This document shows positions 25,979 to 34,782 of a DNA stretch of 64,000 nucleotides, piece after piece. The notes beneath the pieces were generated by a model. The model had not been told where the DNA came from. It searched no databases and saw only the letters and a program-made list of their open reading frames with translations. The DNA comes from Laterigemmans sp052161645 (GTDB lineage: Bacteria > Planctomycetota > Planctomycetia > Pirellulales > Pirellulaceae): the NCBI GenBank assembly GCA_052161645.1, contig CP197414.1; one strand, written 5' to 3'. Position numbers and translations under genes: made by a program. Within the stretch, counting starts at the first letter, position 1. Every line of letters begins with the position of its first letter.

Positions 25979-27163
25979 ATGTTTGGCTGGCTGTCAGAAC
26001 GGCTTGACTCGCTCGAAGACCAAACGCTCCGCCGAGGCTTGATTGCCCGCGACGCACGCGGACCCTGGTTGCTGCAAGGCAAACGCCGCTTGCTGAACTT
26101 TGGCTCCAACGATTACTTGGGAATTGCCATGCAATCGCGCGAACCGGCAACAGCATCGAGCACTGCGGAAGTAGATAACGAAGCGCGACGCACAACGACT
26201 CTGGCAGCAACTGGTGCTGGGGCGAGCCCGCTGGTCTGCGGATTCTCCACGCTGCACGAACGACTTTGCTGCGTATTGGCTGGCTTGGAAAGAACCGAAT
26301 CCGCAGTGTTGTTCCCCTCCGGCTTTGCCGCCTGCAGTGGAGTCATCGCCGCTCTCGCCGAGGCGGGAGATTTAATCCTCAGTGACGCGCTCAATCACGC
26401 CAGTTTGATTGATGGATGCCGGCTCTCAAAAGCCGAACGCTTTATCTATCCTCATCGCGACGTGACGGCGGTTAAAGCATTGCTGGAGAGTCACCGTCAA
26501 CGTTTCCAACGTGTTTTCCTCATCACCGACAGCATCTTCAGCATGGATGGCACCCGCGCTCCGCTGTCCGAACTCAATGAACTGGCAAAACAATATCAAG
26601 CAATCTTAATTGTCGATGAAGCGCACGCCACCGGTGTCTTGGGCGAGCACGGCGGGGGCCTCTGCGAAGAGTTAGGCATCGCCGCCGATGTTCCCATTCG
26701 GATCGGCACCCTCTCCAAAGCACTCGGTTGCCAAGGCGGTTTCGTTGCCGGGCCTCGCGTGGTCACTGATTACCTCCTGCAAACCGCCCGCTCATTGATC
26801 TACAGCACGGCCGCCCCACCTGCGACGATTCAAGCCGCGCTCGACGCCCTGGAAATCGTCCGTGATGAACCACGCCGGAGACAGCTGGTGCTGCAGCACT
26901 CGGCTCAACTCACCGCTCGGCTGCGCTCCGCCGGTGTGAAGGTTGGCGGTGAATGCACCCCAATCGTGCCGGTGATGCTGGGAAGTCCGCAATTGGCCCT
27001 TCAAGCGACCACCGCACTTTCCCAGGCCGGCTTTTTCGTCCCCGCCATCCGCCCACCTACGGTACCCAGCGGCACATCGCGGCTGCGAATTAGTCTTTCC
27101 GCAGCCCATCCAACCGAAGCCATCGACCAATTGTGCGAAGCGATTCTCAGCATCATCACATAG
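25979..27163 (+). CDS. bioF: 8-amino-7-oxononanoate synthase (or related alpha-oxoamine synthase)
   Basis: The PLP enzyme condenses an acyl-CoA/ACP with an amino acid; in biotin synthesis, pimeloyl with alanine. About 394 residues: NFGSNDYLGIA, the helix with GAGASPLVCGF, LIVDEAHATGVLGEHGGG (Asp and His contacting PLP), and the Schiff-base lysine in GTLSKALGCQGGFVAG. The ATG at 25979 (MFGWLSERLDSLEDQTLRR) matches the usual BioF N-terminus. A TTG at 25910 and a GTG at 25934 would add 15-23 residues. 2-Amino-3-ketobutyrate CoA ligase (Kbl) is the closest alternative. No other biotin gene is nearby. Confidence 0.85.
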   Translation: MFGWLSERLDSLEDQTLRRGLIARDARGPWLLQGKRRLLNFGSNDYLGIAMQSREPATASSTAEVDNEARRTTTLAATGAGASPLVCGFSTLHERLCCVLAGLERTESAVLFPSGFAACSGVIAALAEAGDLILSDALNHASLIDGCRLSKAERFIYPHRDVTAVKALLESHRQRFQRVFLITDSIFSMDGTRAPLSELNELAKQYQAILIVDEAHATGVLGEHGGGLCEELGIAADVPIRIGTLSKALGCQGGFVAGPRVVTDYLLQTARSLIYSTAAPPATIQAALDALEIVRDEPRRRQLVLQHSAQLTARLRSAGVKVGGECTPIVPVMLGSPQLALQATTALSQAGFFVPAIRPPTVPSGTSRLRISLSAAHPTEAIDQLCEAILSIIT

Positions 27164-27539
27164 CCAGTCAATCTTCCGGCGCTGAGCGCGGGTTTCATTA
27201 ACCCAGCGCTTCGCGAGCAAACCGCAAGCGAGCTCTTCCTCGCTTGATTCGGTGCTTTCCCGCTTAGAGCTTCGCGGGAATGAGCAGACTGGCAAACCAT
27301 TAAATCACCAGCAATTACCGCCATCCCCCCTAACTCAACACACTACTCAAGAGGGGCTTGGTACGCAATAAACAATGGGTATTCATCTTCATTGATTATT
27401 CATTTTTCGTTCGCGATGCCTTAACCAAAAAATCACGTTTGATTCCTACACTTCTGAAATTCCTGTACGCGTCCGCCGCCCATGTAACGGGTTGAGTGGG
27501 CCCCACTGACCATATTTTTACATCAAGAAGAAGACGTTA
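27164..27539. other. Intergenic region between bioF and the DUF1559 gene
   Basis: These 376 nt hold a GC-rich imperfect hairpin at 27186-27209 (GCGCGGGTT pairing with AACCCAGCGC, one bulge, no U-tract) that may terminate bioF. An AT-rich stretch at about 27360-27440 probably contains the promoter of the next gene. No further gene is supported. Confidence 0.4.
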
Positions 27540-28481
27540 ATGCGCAAATCGATTTCTCGCCCCGGTTTTACTTTGGTTGAACTCTTGGTTGTAATTGCAA
27601 TCATTGGGATTCTGGTGGGCTTGTTACTGCCTGCTGTGCAAAGCGCCCGCGAGGCGGCACGCCGGATGCAGTGCACGAACAATTTGAAGCAGTTTGGACT
27701 GGCGATGCACAACCACGAAAGTGCTTTTCAGGTTTTCCCCGAGTCGCGTCCACGCGACCTTGCTGGAAACCGCATGAGCTGGTGCATTGTGGTGCTCGAT
27801 TTCATTGAGCAGAGCAATTTGGTCAACATTTATGACAAGGAAATCCCTTGGAATACGGGAACCAACGTAATTGCTGGGCAAACCCCTCTATCGCTATTTA
27901 TTTGCCCATCCTCAGCCTCCGGTACAAATCGGTTGCCTGCCAATGGAACTGGTTCCGACATCGACGGCGTAGTCATGGGGCCATCCGACTATTTGGTTAT
28001 GCACCGCTTACGTCACCGCTTCCTCGCAGCCCACAACATCCCTAACCCATTGGGTACGGCCGACCACGATGGTGCGTTGGTTCGCAACAGCCCAACGCGG
28101 ATTGCTGAGATCACTGATGGAACCAGCAATACGATCCTGTTCATGGAATCTGGTGGACGACCGGACTGGTACGTTCTCGGACGCGCTCAAGGCACTCTCC
28201 TGCCACGCCCCGAAGGTTTCGGCTGGACCGACCCAGACGGTGGCGCTGGTTCAATGGACGGTACCGACCATCTGACCGGAGCAATCAACGGAAACGGCGG
28301 CACTGGTCGCTGTATCATGAATTGCAACAATGACAGCGAGCCTTACAGTTTCCACACCAGCGGAATGAACGTGGGTATGTGCGACGGCTCGGTGAGATTT
28401 TTGCAAGAGACCGTGGATGCGGCAATCTTTGCGGCCCTCGTGACTCGACGTGGTGGCGAAGTAGTTGGTGCAAACTTCTAA
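27540..28481 (+). CDS. DUF1559 prepilin-like protein
   Basis: The 313-residue protein begins with a type IV prepilin signal: RPGFTLVELLVVIAIIGI, cleaved after Gly by a prepilin peptidase, then a long hydrophobic helix running into SAREAARRMQCTNNLKQFGL. The C-terminus carries the DUF1559 H-X9-DG ending (FHTSGMNVGMCDGSVRFL). These pseudopilin-like proteins are greatly expanded in planctomycetes and probably assemble in or on the envelope. A small lipoprotein gene follows 122 nt downstream, and the same pairing recurs at 33159/34360. Confidence 0.93.
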   Translation: MRKSISRPGFTLVELLVVIAIIGILVGLLLPAVQSAREAARRMQCTNNLKQFGLAMHNHESAFQVFPESRPRDLAGNRMSWCIVVLDFIEQSNLVNIYDKEIPWNTGTNVIAGQTPLSLFICPSSASGTNRLPANGTGSDIDGVVMGPSDYLVMHRLRHRFLAAHNIPNPLGTADHDGALVRNSPTRIAEITDGTSNTILFMESGGRPDWYVLGRAQGTLLPRPEGFGWTDPDGGAGSMDGTDHLTGAINGNGGTGRCIMNCNNDSEPYSFHTSGMNVGMCDGSVRFLQETVDAAIFAALVTRRGGEVVGANF

Positions 28482-28603
28482 GTGGAAATTGCTGACCGGG
28501 TGCAATTGGTTCCCTGTCACTTGATTCCTCAATCACCAACATCTCGTTTCGTTTAATCTTTCGCAGCATTCCTAACTAGCTATCAAGAACTGAATTTCCA
28601 ACC

Positions 28604-29017
28604 ATGAGTGCCAAACGTTTCCTATTTTTAGCGTCCCTGTTCATCATGGTTACGGCGGGTTGTGGACCGGGCGGTCCGCTGCCACGCCCCGAGGGAGTTC
28701 AAGTGAGTGGCAAGGTGCTATCCTCAAGAGGAAAACCACTCTCAGGCGGAACTCTAATTCTCCGCCCGGAAGCGGGACTCTTCGGAGCGACAGCCATTAT
28801 TCAGAGTGATGGCAGCTTTACCTTGCGGAATAGCAGCGGTAGTCAAGAAGTAGTGCCTGGTAGGTATCAGGTGTTTGTCACCTTCCCAAACCCCGACCAC
28901 CAAGCACTCATAAAAACTGTGAACGAACGATACCAACAAAGCGAGGATGGCAACTCTGACGTGTTTGTAGATATCCAGCAAGCGACCTCCGATTTAACGA
29001 TCGAATTGAAGCGATAG
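28604..29017 (+). CDS. Small lipoprotein with transthyretin-like fold
   Basis: The 137-residue protein has a lipoprotein signal (SLFIMVTAGC, Cys20). It is followed by a short beta-sandwich of the carboxypeptidase-regulatory/transthyretin-like kind: VQVSGKVLSSRGKPLSGGTL, GSFTLRN, VVPGRYQVFVTFPNP. Such proteins regularly accompany DUF1559 genes in planctomycetes. No catalytic residues are visible. It is convergent with phzF-like. Confidence 0.8.
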   Translation: MSAKRFLFLASLFIMVTAGCGPGGPLPRPEGVQVSGKVLSSRGKPLSGGTLILRPEAGLFGATAIIQSDGSFTLRNSSGSQEVVPGRYQVFVTFPNPDHQALIKTVNERYQQSEDGNSDVFVDIQQATSDLTIELKR

Positions 29018-29213
29018 CTTACAGTAAAGGTCTGCTACCCAGATTAATCGCTTGGGGGCCGAACCGAACTTCGTTTCCCAAGACCTTCATGTTGGTTAAT
29101 CGCACGCCAGGCGTTGCAACATCCGGGTATCGCCAGCTGACTCGACACTTATGGAGCACTTTCGCCGGCACAGCTGGCGGCGGGAGACGTCGCCCTTGGG
29201 CACACCGAGGAAA

Positions 29214-30041
29214 TTAGTACTGCTTCACCAACAAGTGGCCTTCCAGAACAGTCACCGCGTTTCCACTCAGCGCAACGCGTTCCCCCAGAAGTTCACAACA
29301 AACTATCCCGCCTCGTCGCGACGCCTGAAAACCGACTAAACGGGATTTCCCCAATTGAGCTCCCCAATAGGGAGCGAGAACGCAATGCGCCGACCCGGTG
29401 ACCGGATCCTCGTTAATATTGTGCCGGGGCGCGAAAAAACGCGAGACAAAGTCAATTCCCGCATCGCTGGAAGGCCCTGTCACGATGACGCCTCGCGTTT
29501 CAATTTCCCGGATCCCATCAAAGTCTGGTGCTAGCTGTTTGACGGTCTCCGCGTGATCGACGATGACAAGCATATCAAACTTCGACAGCAGCACTTCTGC
29601 GGACGTCAAACCCAAGCTCCAGCGGACTGCATTCGCGAGCACTTCCTCCGCCTTACCGAGAACAGGCAAAGCGGGGAAGTTCAGCGTAATCATTCCGTCA
29701 TATCGTTCGCAAACCAATTCACCGCTGCGAGTGTGGAAATAAATGGGTTGGTCGGGGAGGGTCAGCTTGTTCTCCAGCAACGCATGAGCCGTCGCCAACG
29801 TAGCGTGACCACACAGATCGACCTCCTCAGCGGGTGTAAACCAGCGAAGCTGAAAGTTCCCCGCCGGTTCCTGAGGAACCACAAACGCAGTCTCCGACAG
29901 ATTCATTTCAGCGGCAACGCTCTGTAGCCAACCGTCGCTAGGGTAGCCATCCAATAGACAAACAGCCGCTGGATTACCAGAAAAAGGGGCATCCGCGAAC
30001 GCGTCGACCTGCCAAAGCGGAATGCGTTGTCCCGATTTCAT
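29214..30041 (-). CDS. PhzF-family isomerase
   Basis: The 275-residue protein has the PhzF fold. The start is PLWQVDAFADAPFSGNPAAV, the catalytic glutamate is Glu50 in EMNLSETAFV, the repeat motif is CGHATLATAHAL, and the second-domain motif is EDPVTGSAHCVLAPYW. Family members isomerise or epimerise small acids; only a few make phenazines, and no phenazine genes are present here. A good Shine-Dalgarno (CAGGAG) lies 6 nt before the ATG. Confidence 0.93.
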   Translation of the reverse strand: MKSGQRIPLWQVDAFADAPFSGNPAAVCLLDGYPSDGWLQSVAAEMNLSETAFVVPQEPAGNFQLRWFTPAEEVDLCGHATLATAHALLENKLTLPDQPIYFHTRSGELVCERYDGMITLNFPALPVLGKAEEVLANAVRWSLGLTSAEVLLSKFDMLVIVDHAETVKQLAPDFDGIREIETRGVIVTGPSSDAGIDFVSRFFAPRHNINEDPVTGSAHCVLAPYWGAQLGKSRLVGFQASRRGGIVCCELLGERVALSGNAVTVLEGHLLVKQY

Positions 30042-30117
30042 CTTGCTCTCCTGGTCACCTAATTGAAAAGTTCTTCAGCACGGCTTCGCACTCGCTGCCA
30101 TTGCTCCACCCTCAATA

Positions 30118-32001
30118 CTAGCGATTGGGGCGAGAAACAGACAGTTTGCCTGGCGTCGATTTCGTTAACGTGAAGAAGTCCTTTAACTGTCCATTTACGT
30201 CAAACATTCGCATATTCATCGAATCCTTCACAATTTCAATAGTTAGATAATGATGGCCACGATGTGTCTTAGCGCTGAAAAACGCGGGGGTGGGGGCAAA
30301 GTCTTCAAGATTTCCGCCACCGCCACCTGCCAACAGGTGAACCACCCCGTCGGCAAAGTCAACGCTGCCCTCTCGCAACGGGTAGGACCGCTCATAGAGA
30401 TGCAAGTGACCAAACATTACCATATCCACGTTGTGTTTTTCGTACAAAGGGATGATTTGCTTGACCCATTCGTCTCCAAACCTGGCCGGCTCCCGCCAAC
30501 TATCCCCATAATCATCTTCCTCACTGGTCACCGAAGCGTGGTGGTGACAAACAAACTTCCACTTTGAACTGCATTTTTCTAATTGCTGATCCAACCAGAC
30601 ATACTGTTTGCCCCCAGGCAGAAAGTCCATTTGCCGCTGGTTGCTATCAAGCATAAAGAAGGTAGCGTCACCATAGGTAAACGCGTAGTAGCCTTCGGGC
30701 TCTGGATAATGATGGTAGTGGTTATACCAATAGAGATCCCCCTCACCATTTCCTGGCACCGCGAACAAAGGAATGCGGCTCGTCAGTTGCGTCATTCCAA
30801 CAAAGTACTCGTGCGTCCACTCGTAACGATGTGGCTGTTTACCCGCGTCGGTCAGATCACCCAAGTTGACAACAAAATGAGGACGCTCTCCCCAAATCTG
30901 TTTCGCCAATTGGTCGTTAATGTGAGGGCGTGATTCCGTGTCGCCAACAACGGCAAAGCGAAATGGCTGCCCTTTCTCCACGGCCGTTTTAAAGGTCAAC
31001 AATCCGCTGTCGATCGTTTCCCCTTCAGAATCCTCCGCGGTAATTCGGTAGAAATAAGGGGTATCTGGTCTCAACCCCGTAATCGTGAACTCGTGCAACC
31101 GATCCCGCGTGGGTGAACTCAATTCCTCTCCCAATTGATCGGTACGCCCCCATTGAATACGAGCCGCGGAGGGGCGATCTGCCTCACAAACCACGGCAAT
31201 GCTAGTAGTGGTAGTGAAATTCAGGTAAGGGCCCGCTGTAAAGTGGAAAATATCTGGATATAACTTCCCCGCTTCGACATCTTGCTTGAGTCGTTCAAAG
31301 TTGGCGACAATCTCATCACCACTCAACGAATGATCATAAATTCGAACGCTGTGGACCAAGTTGGCCCATTGCATGAACGGCTCATTCTGCATGTAGGCAG
31401 CAAGCTCGAGCTGCATCTCAGCCGGCCAATTAAGCTCTTCGTGGTGCATATGCCCCGAAGCAATGCGTGCGCCGTTGACATACAACACTAGGTCGTGTCC
31501 GTCATAGGCAAGGACTTGATGAACCCACCGCTCCTTAAAGCCAGCATACTCCTTCATCTTGCTGCTCAATTGCACATCGGCACCGCCGGCTCCTCGCAAT
31601 TGAAAGACGGTCTCCCAGTTGTGAAAGCCGAAGGTCCAGGGCAGTCGTTGCTGCGGATCACTGCTGCGGGCCGTCATGATCGCCGCAACGGGTTGGTTGA
31701 CGTGATGACAGAGCCACATTTCCAAAGTAAACGCTTCTGTCGGCAGAGTCCCGGCAGGCATCAAATGGGTCAGTCTCTGCGTGGGCACCATGCCGCGAAA
31801 TTTCACCGGTGATGCCTCCACTTCGACGAGCGGAAAGTCGCCACGCGGATGTGGAATGCGCGGTCCAGGCTGATTTCCCGCTCTTTCACCGAGCACATAC
31901 TCAGGGACAAACACCCACTGGCGAAGGGGTTCTCCTGCCTCAGCCACCTCCAGCATCAGCAGCACGAAATAAAACAGCAATAGAGCTCGTTGTGTGGGCA
32001 T
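30118..32001 (-). CDS. Exported purple-acid-phosphatase-like metallophosphoesterase with LamG domain
   Basis: The 627-residue protein has a signal peptide (to about residue 22), a concanavalin/LamG-like domain (about 85-225), a fibronectin-III-like purple acid phosphatase N-terminal domain (255-340) and a calcineurin-type phosphoesterase (346-560). Metal ligands are visible in VVGDTES, LGDLTDAG, VPGNGEGD, CHHHASV and FGHLHLYERS. The LamG part suggests binding of a polysaccharide or other surface ligand. The substrate is unknown; phosphomonoesters or phosphodiesters are likely. It precedes the PhzF gene on the same strand with a 76-nt gap. Confidence 0.88.
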   Translation of the reverse strand: MPTQRALLLFYFVLLMLEVAEAGEPLRQWVFVPEYVLGERAGNQPGPRIPHPRGDFPLVEVEASPVKFRGMVPTQRLTHLMPAGTLPTEAFTLEMWLCHHVNQPVAAIMTARSSDPQQRLPWTFGFHNWETVFQLRGAGGADVQLSSKMKEYAGFKERWVHQVLAYDGHDLVLYVNGARIASGHMHHEELNWPAEMQLELAAYMQNEPFMQWANLVHSVRIYDHSLSGDEIVANFERLKQDVEAGKLYPDIFHFTAGPYLNFTTTTSIAVVCEADRPSAARIQWGRTDQLGEELSSPTRDRLHEFTITGLRPDTPYFYRITAEDSEGETIDSGLLTFKTAVEKGQPFRFAVVGDTESRPHINDQLAKQIWGERPHFVVNLGDLTDAGKQPHRYEWTHEYFVGMTQLTSRIPLFAVPGNGEGDLYWYNHYHHYPEPEGYYAFTYGDATFFMLDSNQRQMDFLPGGKQYVWLDQQLEKCSSKWKFVCHHHASVTSEEDDYGDSWREPARFGDEWVKQIIPLYEKHNVDMVMFGHLHLYERSYPLREGSVDFADGVVHLLAGGGGGNLEDFAPTPAFFSAKTHRGHHYLTIEIVKDSMNMRMFDVNGQLKDFFTLTKSTPGKLSVSRPNR

Positions 32002-32164
32002 AACCGATCGCAGGCGATTGAAGGGACGAAATCAAAGATGCGCCCCTTCAATTTAGAAAGCCAGGAACGTTTGTCGTGAGCAGTTAACCGGAAATTTATG
32101 TTCGCCTCGCGATTCCTGCGTCACTTTGCAAACGATAAGTTGCCATGGGAAAGCAACGAAACCG

Positions 32165-32860
32165 CTAGCGGCCAAATACGTGACTGCGCAACTCATTCAA
32201 TTCTTCCCGCAACTTTGACATTTCTCGGTGCAACTCTCGTACTTGATCCGCTAGACGCTCTGCTAACTCCCGCTCCTCGTGTTCGCGATGTGGAGCATGA
32301 TCAGGGTGCTGTTCGGTATGATGTCCCTGGTGGTGCTCACCCCGTCGTTGCAATGCCTCGGCTCGACGCCTCAACTGGTGTGCCATATCGGGCATATCGG
32401 CTTGTTCGAGATGCTCTGCGGCCATACGTAGATGCTCGACGCGGTGCACGCCCCCTACACCCGGGTGTTCAGCTCGCAATCGATCAAGGTCGCGTTCGAC
32501 ATTCTGTATTTGCTCCTCAATCTCAGCTCGGTGCGCCTCCGGCGCGCCAATGTCTCGCAGACGCTCACCCTCGCGGCGCAACTCACCGAGCGCTCGCTCG
32601 TGTTCTTCAATCAATTGTGGGTGACCCGGCCGCGGAGTTTCCATCTGCCGTCGCGCGTTCAGGTCACGACTCAGCTCCTGGGCCTCTCGCTCCAATCTTT
32701 CGGCATGATCATGCAGTCCCTGCTCGGCTAGTTGCCCAGCGGCGTGACGTAACTTCTCAACGCGATGCTGCGGTTCCTCTCGTTCATCGGCCGAACAAAT
32801 CGTGGAGGCTAGCAGCAAACTGATAGTAATACACAGCGAGGAAATTAGCATTCGCTTCAT
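32165..32860 (-). CDS. Exported His/Glu/Arg-rich coiled-coil protein with an internal duplication
   Basis: The 231-residue protein has a signal peptide (MKRMLISSLCITISLLLAST, cleavage near CSA-DE) and no known domain. Residues 32-66 and 139-173 are two copies of a helical unit starting HRVEKLRHAAGQL and HRVEHLRMAAEHL. Between and after them are charged coiled-coil stretches. Residues 175-195 are histidine-rich (HHQGHHTEQHPDHAPHREHE), suggesting metal binding. The final 30 residues form a further heptad-like helix (LREELNELRSHV). It is probably periplasmic. Function unknown. Confidence 0.72.
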   Translation of the reverse strand: MKRMLISSLCITISLLLASTICSADEREEPQHRVEKLRHAAGQLAEQGLHDHAERLEREAQELSRDLNARRQMETPRPGHPQLIEEHERALGELRREGERLRDIGAPEAHRAEIEEQIQNVERDLDRLRAEHPGVGGVHRVEHLRMAAEHLEQADMPDMAHQLRRRAEALQRRGEHHQGHHTEQHPDHAPHREHEERELAERLADQVRELHREMSKLREELNELRSHVFGR

Positions 32861-33158
32861 CGATAATCCTTAGAGGATGGGAGGGTAGAAACAGCAGCGG
32901 TGAACAGCCACGCGTGTGCTAAGCACCACCGGCCTCGTGAAAAATCCACCGACGACGACGGAATTACCACCGCAATCAGCCACGAACATTGCTCAATGCG
33001 TGCATTCGCCAGCAAAAATTCACGAGAAATTTTGCCGTTAATCCATTGATTCTACCACATGAAAACAGCAAGCGGGTGGCAAAAGATTGACGGCGATTCA
33101 CTGAATGGAACGACGGTTGCAAATGGGGCGGCCATTGACCAATTCTTCCATCCTCGCA

Positions 33159-34094
33159 ATGAAACGCACTATGCTTCGACATCGCAACGTTCCAGATCGC
33201 CGATTTGCAGGTTTCACATTAGTTGAGTTATTGGTGGTGATCGCCATCATTGGAATTTTGGTGGGTTTGCTGTTGCCAGCAGTTCAGTCGGCCCGCGCCG
33301 CGGCCAGGCGGATGCAATGCCAAAATAATCTCAAGCAAATTGGCTTGGCGATGCATAACTATCTGACTGCTCATAATCGCTTTCCCTCAGATCGGCTGGG
33401 GCGGCCACGCCATGGCTGGAGTTCGCTGCTGCTACCTTATCTTGAGCAAGAAAACGTGCAGAACGTGTATAACTTTAACTTCGACTATTGGGATCGTGAA
33501 AACGAAGCGGCAACGCAGATTCCGATTGCCGTTTACGGCTGCCCCTCCACACCGGGAGGCCAAAGATTGATCGCCAACGACACGGCACAAGTGATAAACG
33601 ATATTGGCTCACCACCCACGCGAAGCATGTCGGGCGACTACTATTCGCTTTCGGGATACTTCGATCCGATTCAAATATCTCCCAGCTCCAGCACAGGGAT
33701 GTTGCACGCCCGCAACGGGCGGCCCCGAGACGTTACCGATGGGCTTTCAAACACGATTTGCGTTTCTGAATTGGCGGGACGCCCCGACTTTTACGCCAGA
33801 CGCAACTTGAGACCAGACAGCGACAAACCAGGTTGGTTCAACGAATGGGGCCCTTGGGCGGCACCACCGCGAATCTTTGTCAGCGGTTTCACGCACGATG
33901 GTTTAACAAGGTTCGGGCCGTGCGCGGTTAATTGCTCGAACCTAGAGGGAATCTACTCATTCCATCTGAGCGGTGCCAATGCACTGTTAGGAGATGGTGC
34001 CGTTCGCTTTCTATCAGAAACCGTGCCCGTTCAAATCGTCTATCTCATGGTCGGCTGTCGCGACGGTCAGGTCTTTGAAAGTCCGTTTCGGTGA
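33159..34094 (+). CDS. DUF1559 prepilin-like protein
   Basis: The 311-residue protein has prepilin motif FAGFTLVELLVVIAIIGILV and tail FHLSGANALLGDGAVRFL (H-X9-DG). The frame is open from 33105, but the ATG at 33159 gives the short basic leader (MKRTMLRHRNVPDRRFAG) expected before a prepilin cleavage site, so it is preferred. It begins the surface cassette and is the only cassette member with a normal prepilin signal. Confidence 0.92.
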   Translation: MKRTMLRHRNVPDRRFAGFTLVELLVVIAIIGILVGLLLPAVQSARAAARRMQCQNNLKQIGLAMHNYLTAHNRFPSDRLGRPRHGWSSLLLPYLEQENVQNVYNFNFDYWDRENEAATQIPIAVYGCPSTPGGQRLIANDTAQVINDIGSPPTRSMSGDYYSLSGYFDPIQISPSSSTGMLHARNGRPRDVTDGLSNTICVSELAGRPDFYARRNLRPDSDKPGWFNEWGPWAAPPRIFVSGFTHDGLTRFGPCAVNCSNLEGIYSFHLSGANALLGDGAVRFLSETVPVQIVYLMVGCRDGQVFESPFR

Positions 34095-34180
34095 GTTCCG
34101 CTCGCAGCCTAGCATTCGTTCATAACAGGCGAACCCTTCACGAACTCGGAACAGATAGTTAGCCCGTGAGCAATAATAAA

Positions 34181-34252
34181 AAATCTATCCAAGAACCACA
34201 AAAATGCCCGCAGCTAGCGCCGTCGGCTCAGGGGTCTTGGATAGGTTCTAAG
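34181..34252 (-). repeat. Hairpin repeat copy 1 (GACGGCGCTAGC family)
   Basis: Read on the minus strand, this copy begins CTTAGAACCTATCCAAGACC. It contains the core GAGCCGACGGCGCTAGCTGC (complement of 34211-34230) and ends with GGTTCTTGGATAG. The arms CTATCCAAGA and TCTTGGATAG pair perfectly over 10 bp. Compared with the copies at 38645 and 40319, both arms are changed in a matching way. It lies between the DUF1559 gene and the lipoprotein gene of the cassette. Confidence 0.85.
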
Positions 34253-34359
34253 CACCTCCGCATAAGTCTTTCAACAAAAAATAATCAGGCGAAAGACTTA
34301 CGTCGAGGTGCTCATCATGAAGATCACTACCTTTGCTTCCATCCACTATTATATCCAAA

Positions 34360-34782
34360 ATGAAGCCAACTCTGCTATCGATTCTTGCACTAGGAGTCAC
34401 GCTCGCCTGCGGTTGCTCGCGAGAAGACTATGCGGAAGTGCCGGTGCACCCGCTTCAAGGCTCGTTGTTCATTGATGGGGCACCAGCTTATGGGGCCTAC
34501 GTAACCTTTCATCCCGCGGCCAATGTTGGCATGACAAAGGGCAATAAGCCGTTTGCTCGAGTTGACAAAGACGGGCGTTTTACGGTCACAACATACAACA
34601 GTGGTGATGGTACACCGGTGGGCAGTTACCAAGTGACAATCATTTGGCCGGAAGACCCGGAAGCACGTGGGCCCAGCCCAGATCGGCTAAAGGGACGCTA
34701 CGCCACGACGGATAAATCTGAACTATCCGTGCAAGTCGACGCGACCACGAAGGAGCTACCCAAGTGGGAGCTAAACAAATGA
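34360..34782 (+). CDS. Small lipoprotein of the surface cassette
   Basis: The 140-residue protein has a lipoprotein signal (MKPTLLSILALGVTLACGCS; lipidation at Cys17 or Cys19). A small beta-rich domain follows (VHPLQGSLFIDGAPAYGAYV, GRFTVTTYNSGDGTPVGSYQ) like the transthyretin-type lipoprotein at 28604. The frame is open from 34333, but the ATG at 34360 gives a standard signal. The stop overlaps the next start as ATGA. Confidence 0.8.
   Translation: MKPTLLSILALGVTLACGCSREDYAEVPVHPLQGSLFIDGAPAYGAYVTFHPAANVGMTKGNKPFARVDKDGRFTVTTYNSGDGTPVGSYQVTIIWPEDPEARGPSPDRLKGRYATTDKSELSVQVDATTKELPKWELNK

Noticed and set aside
27186..27209. Hairpin after bioF considered as a strong terminator
   Set aside because: It has a bulge and no U-tract; kept only as a note in the intergenic entry.
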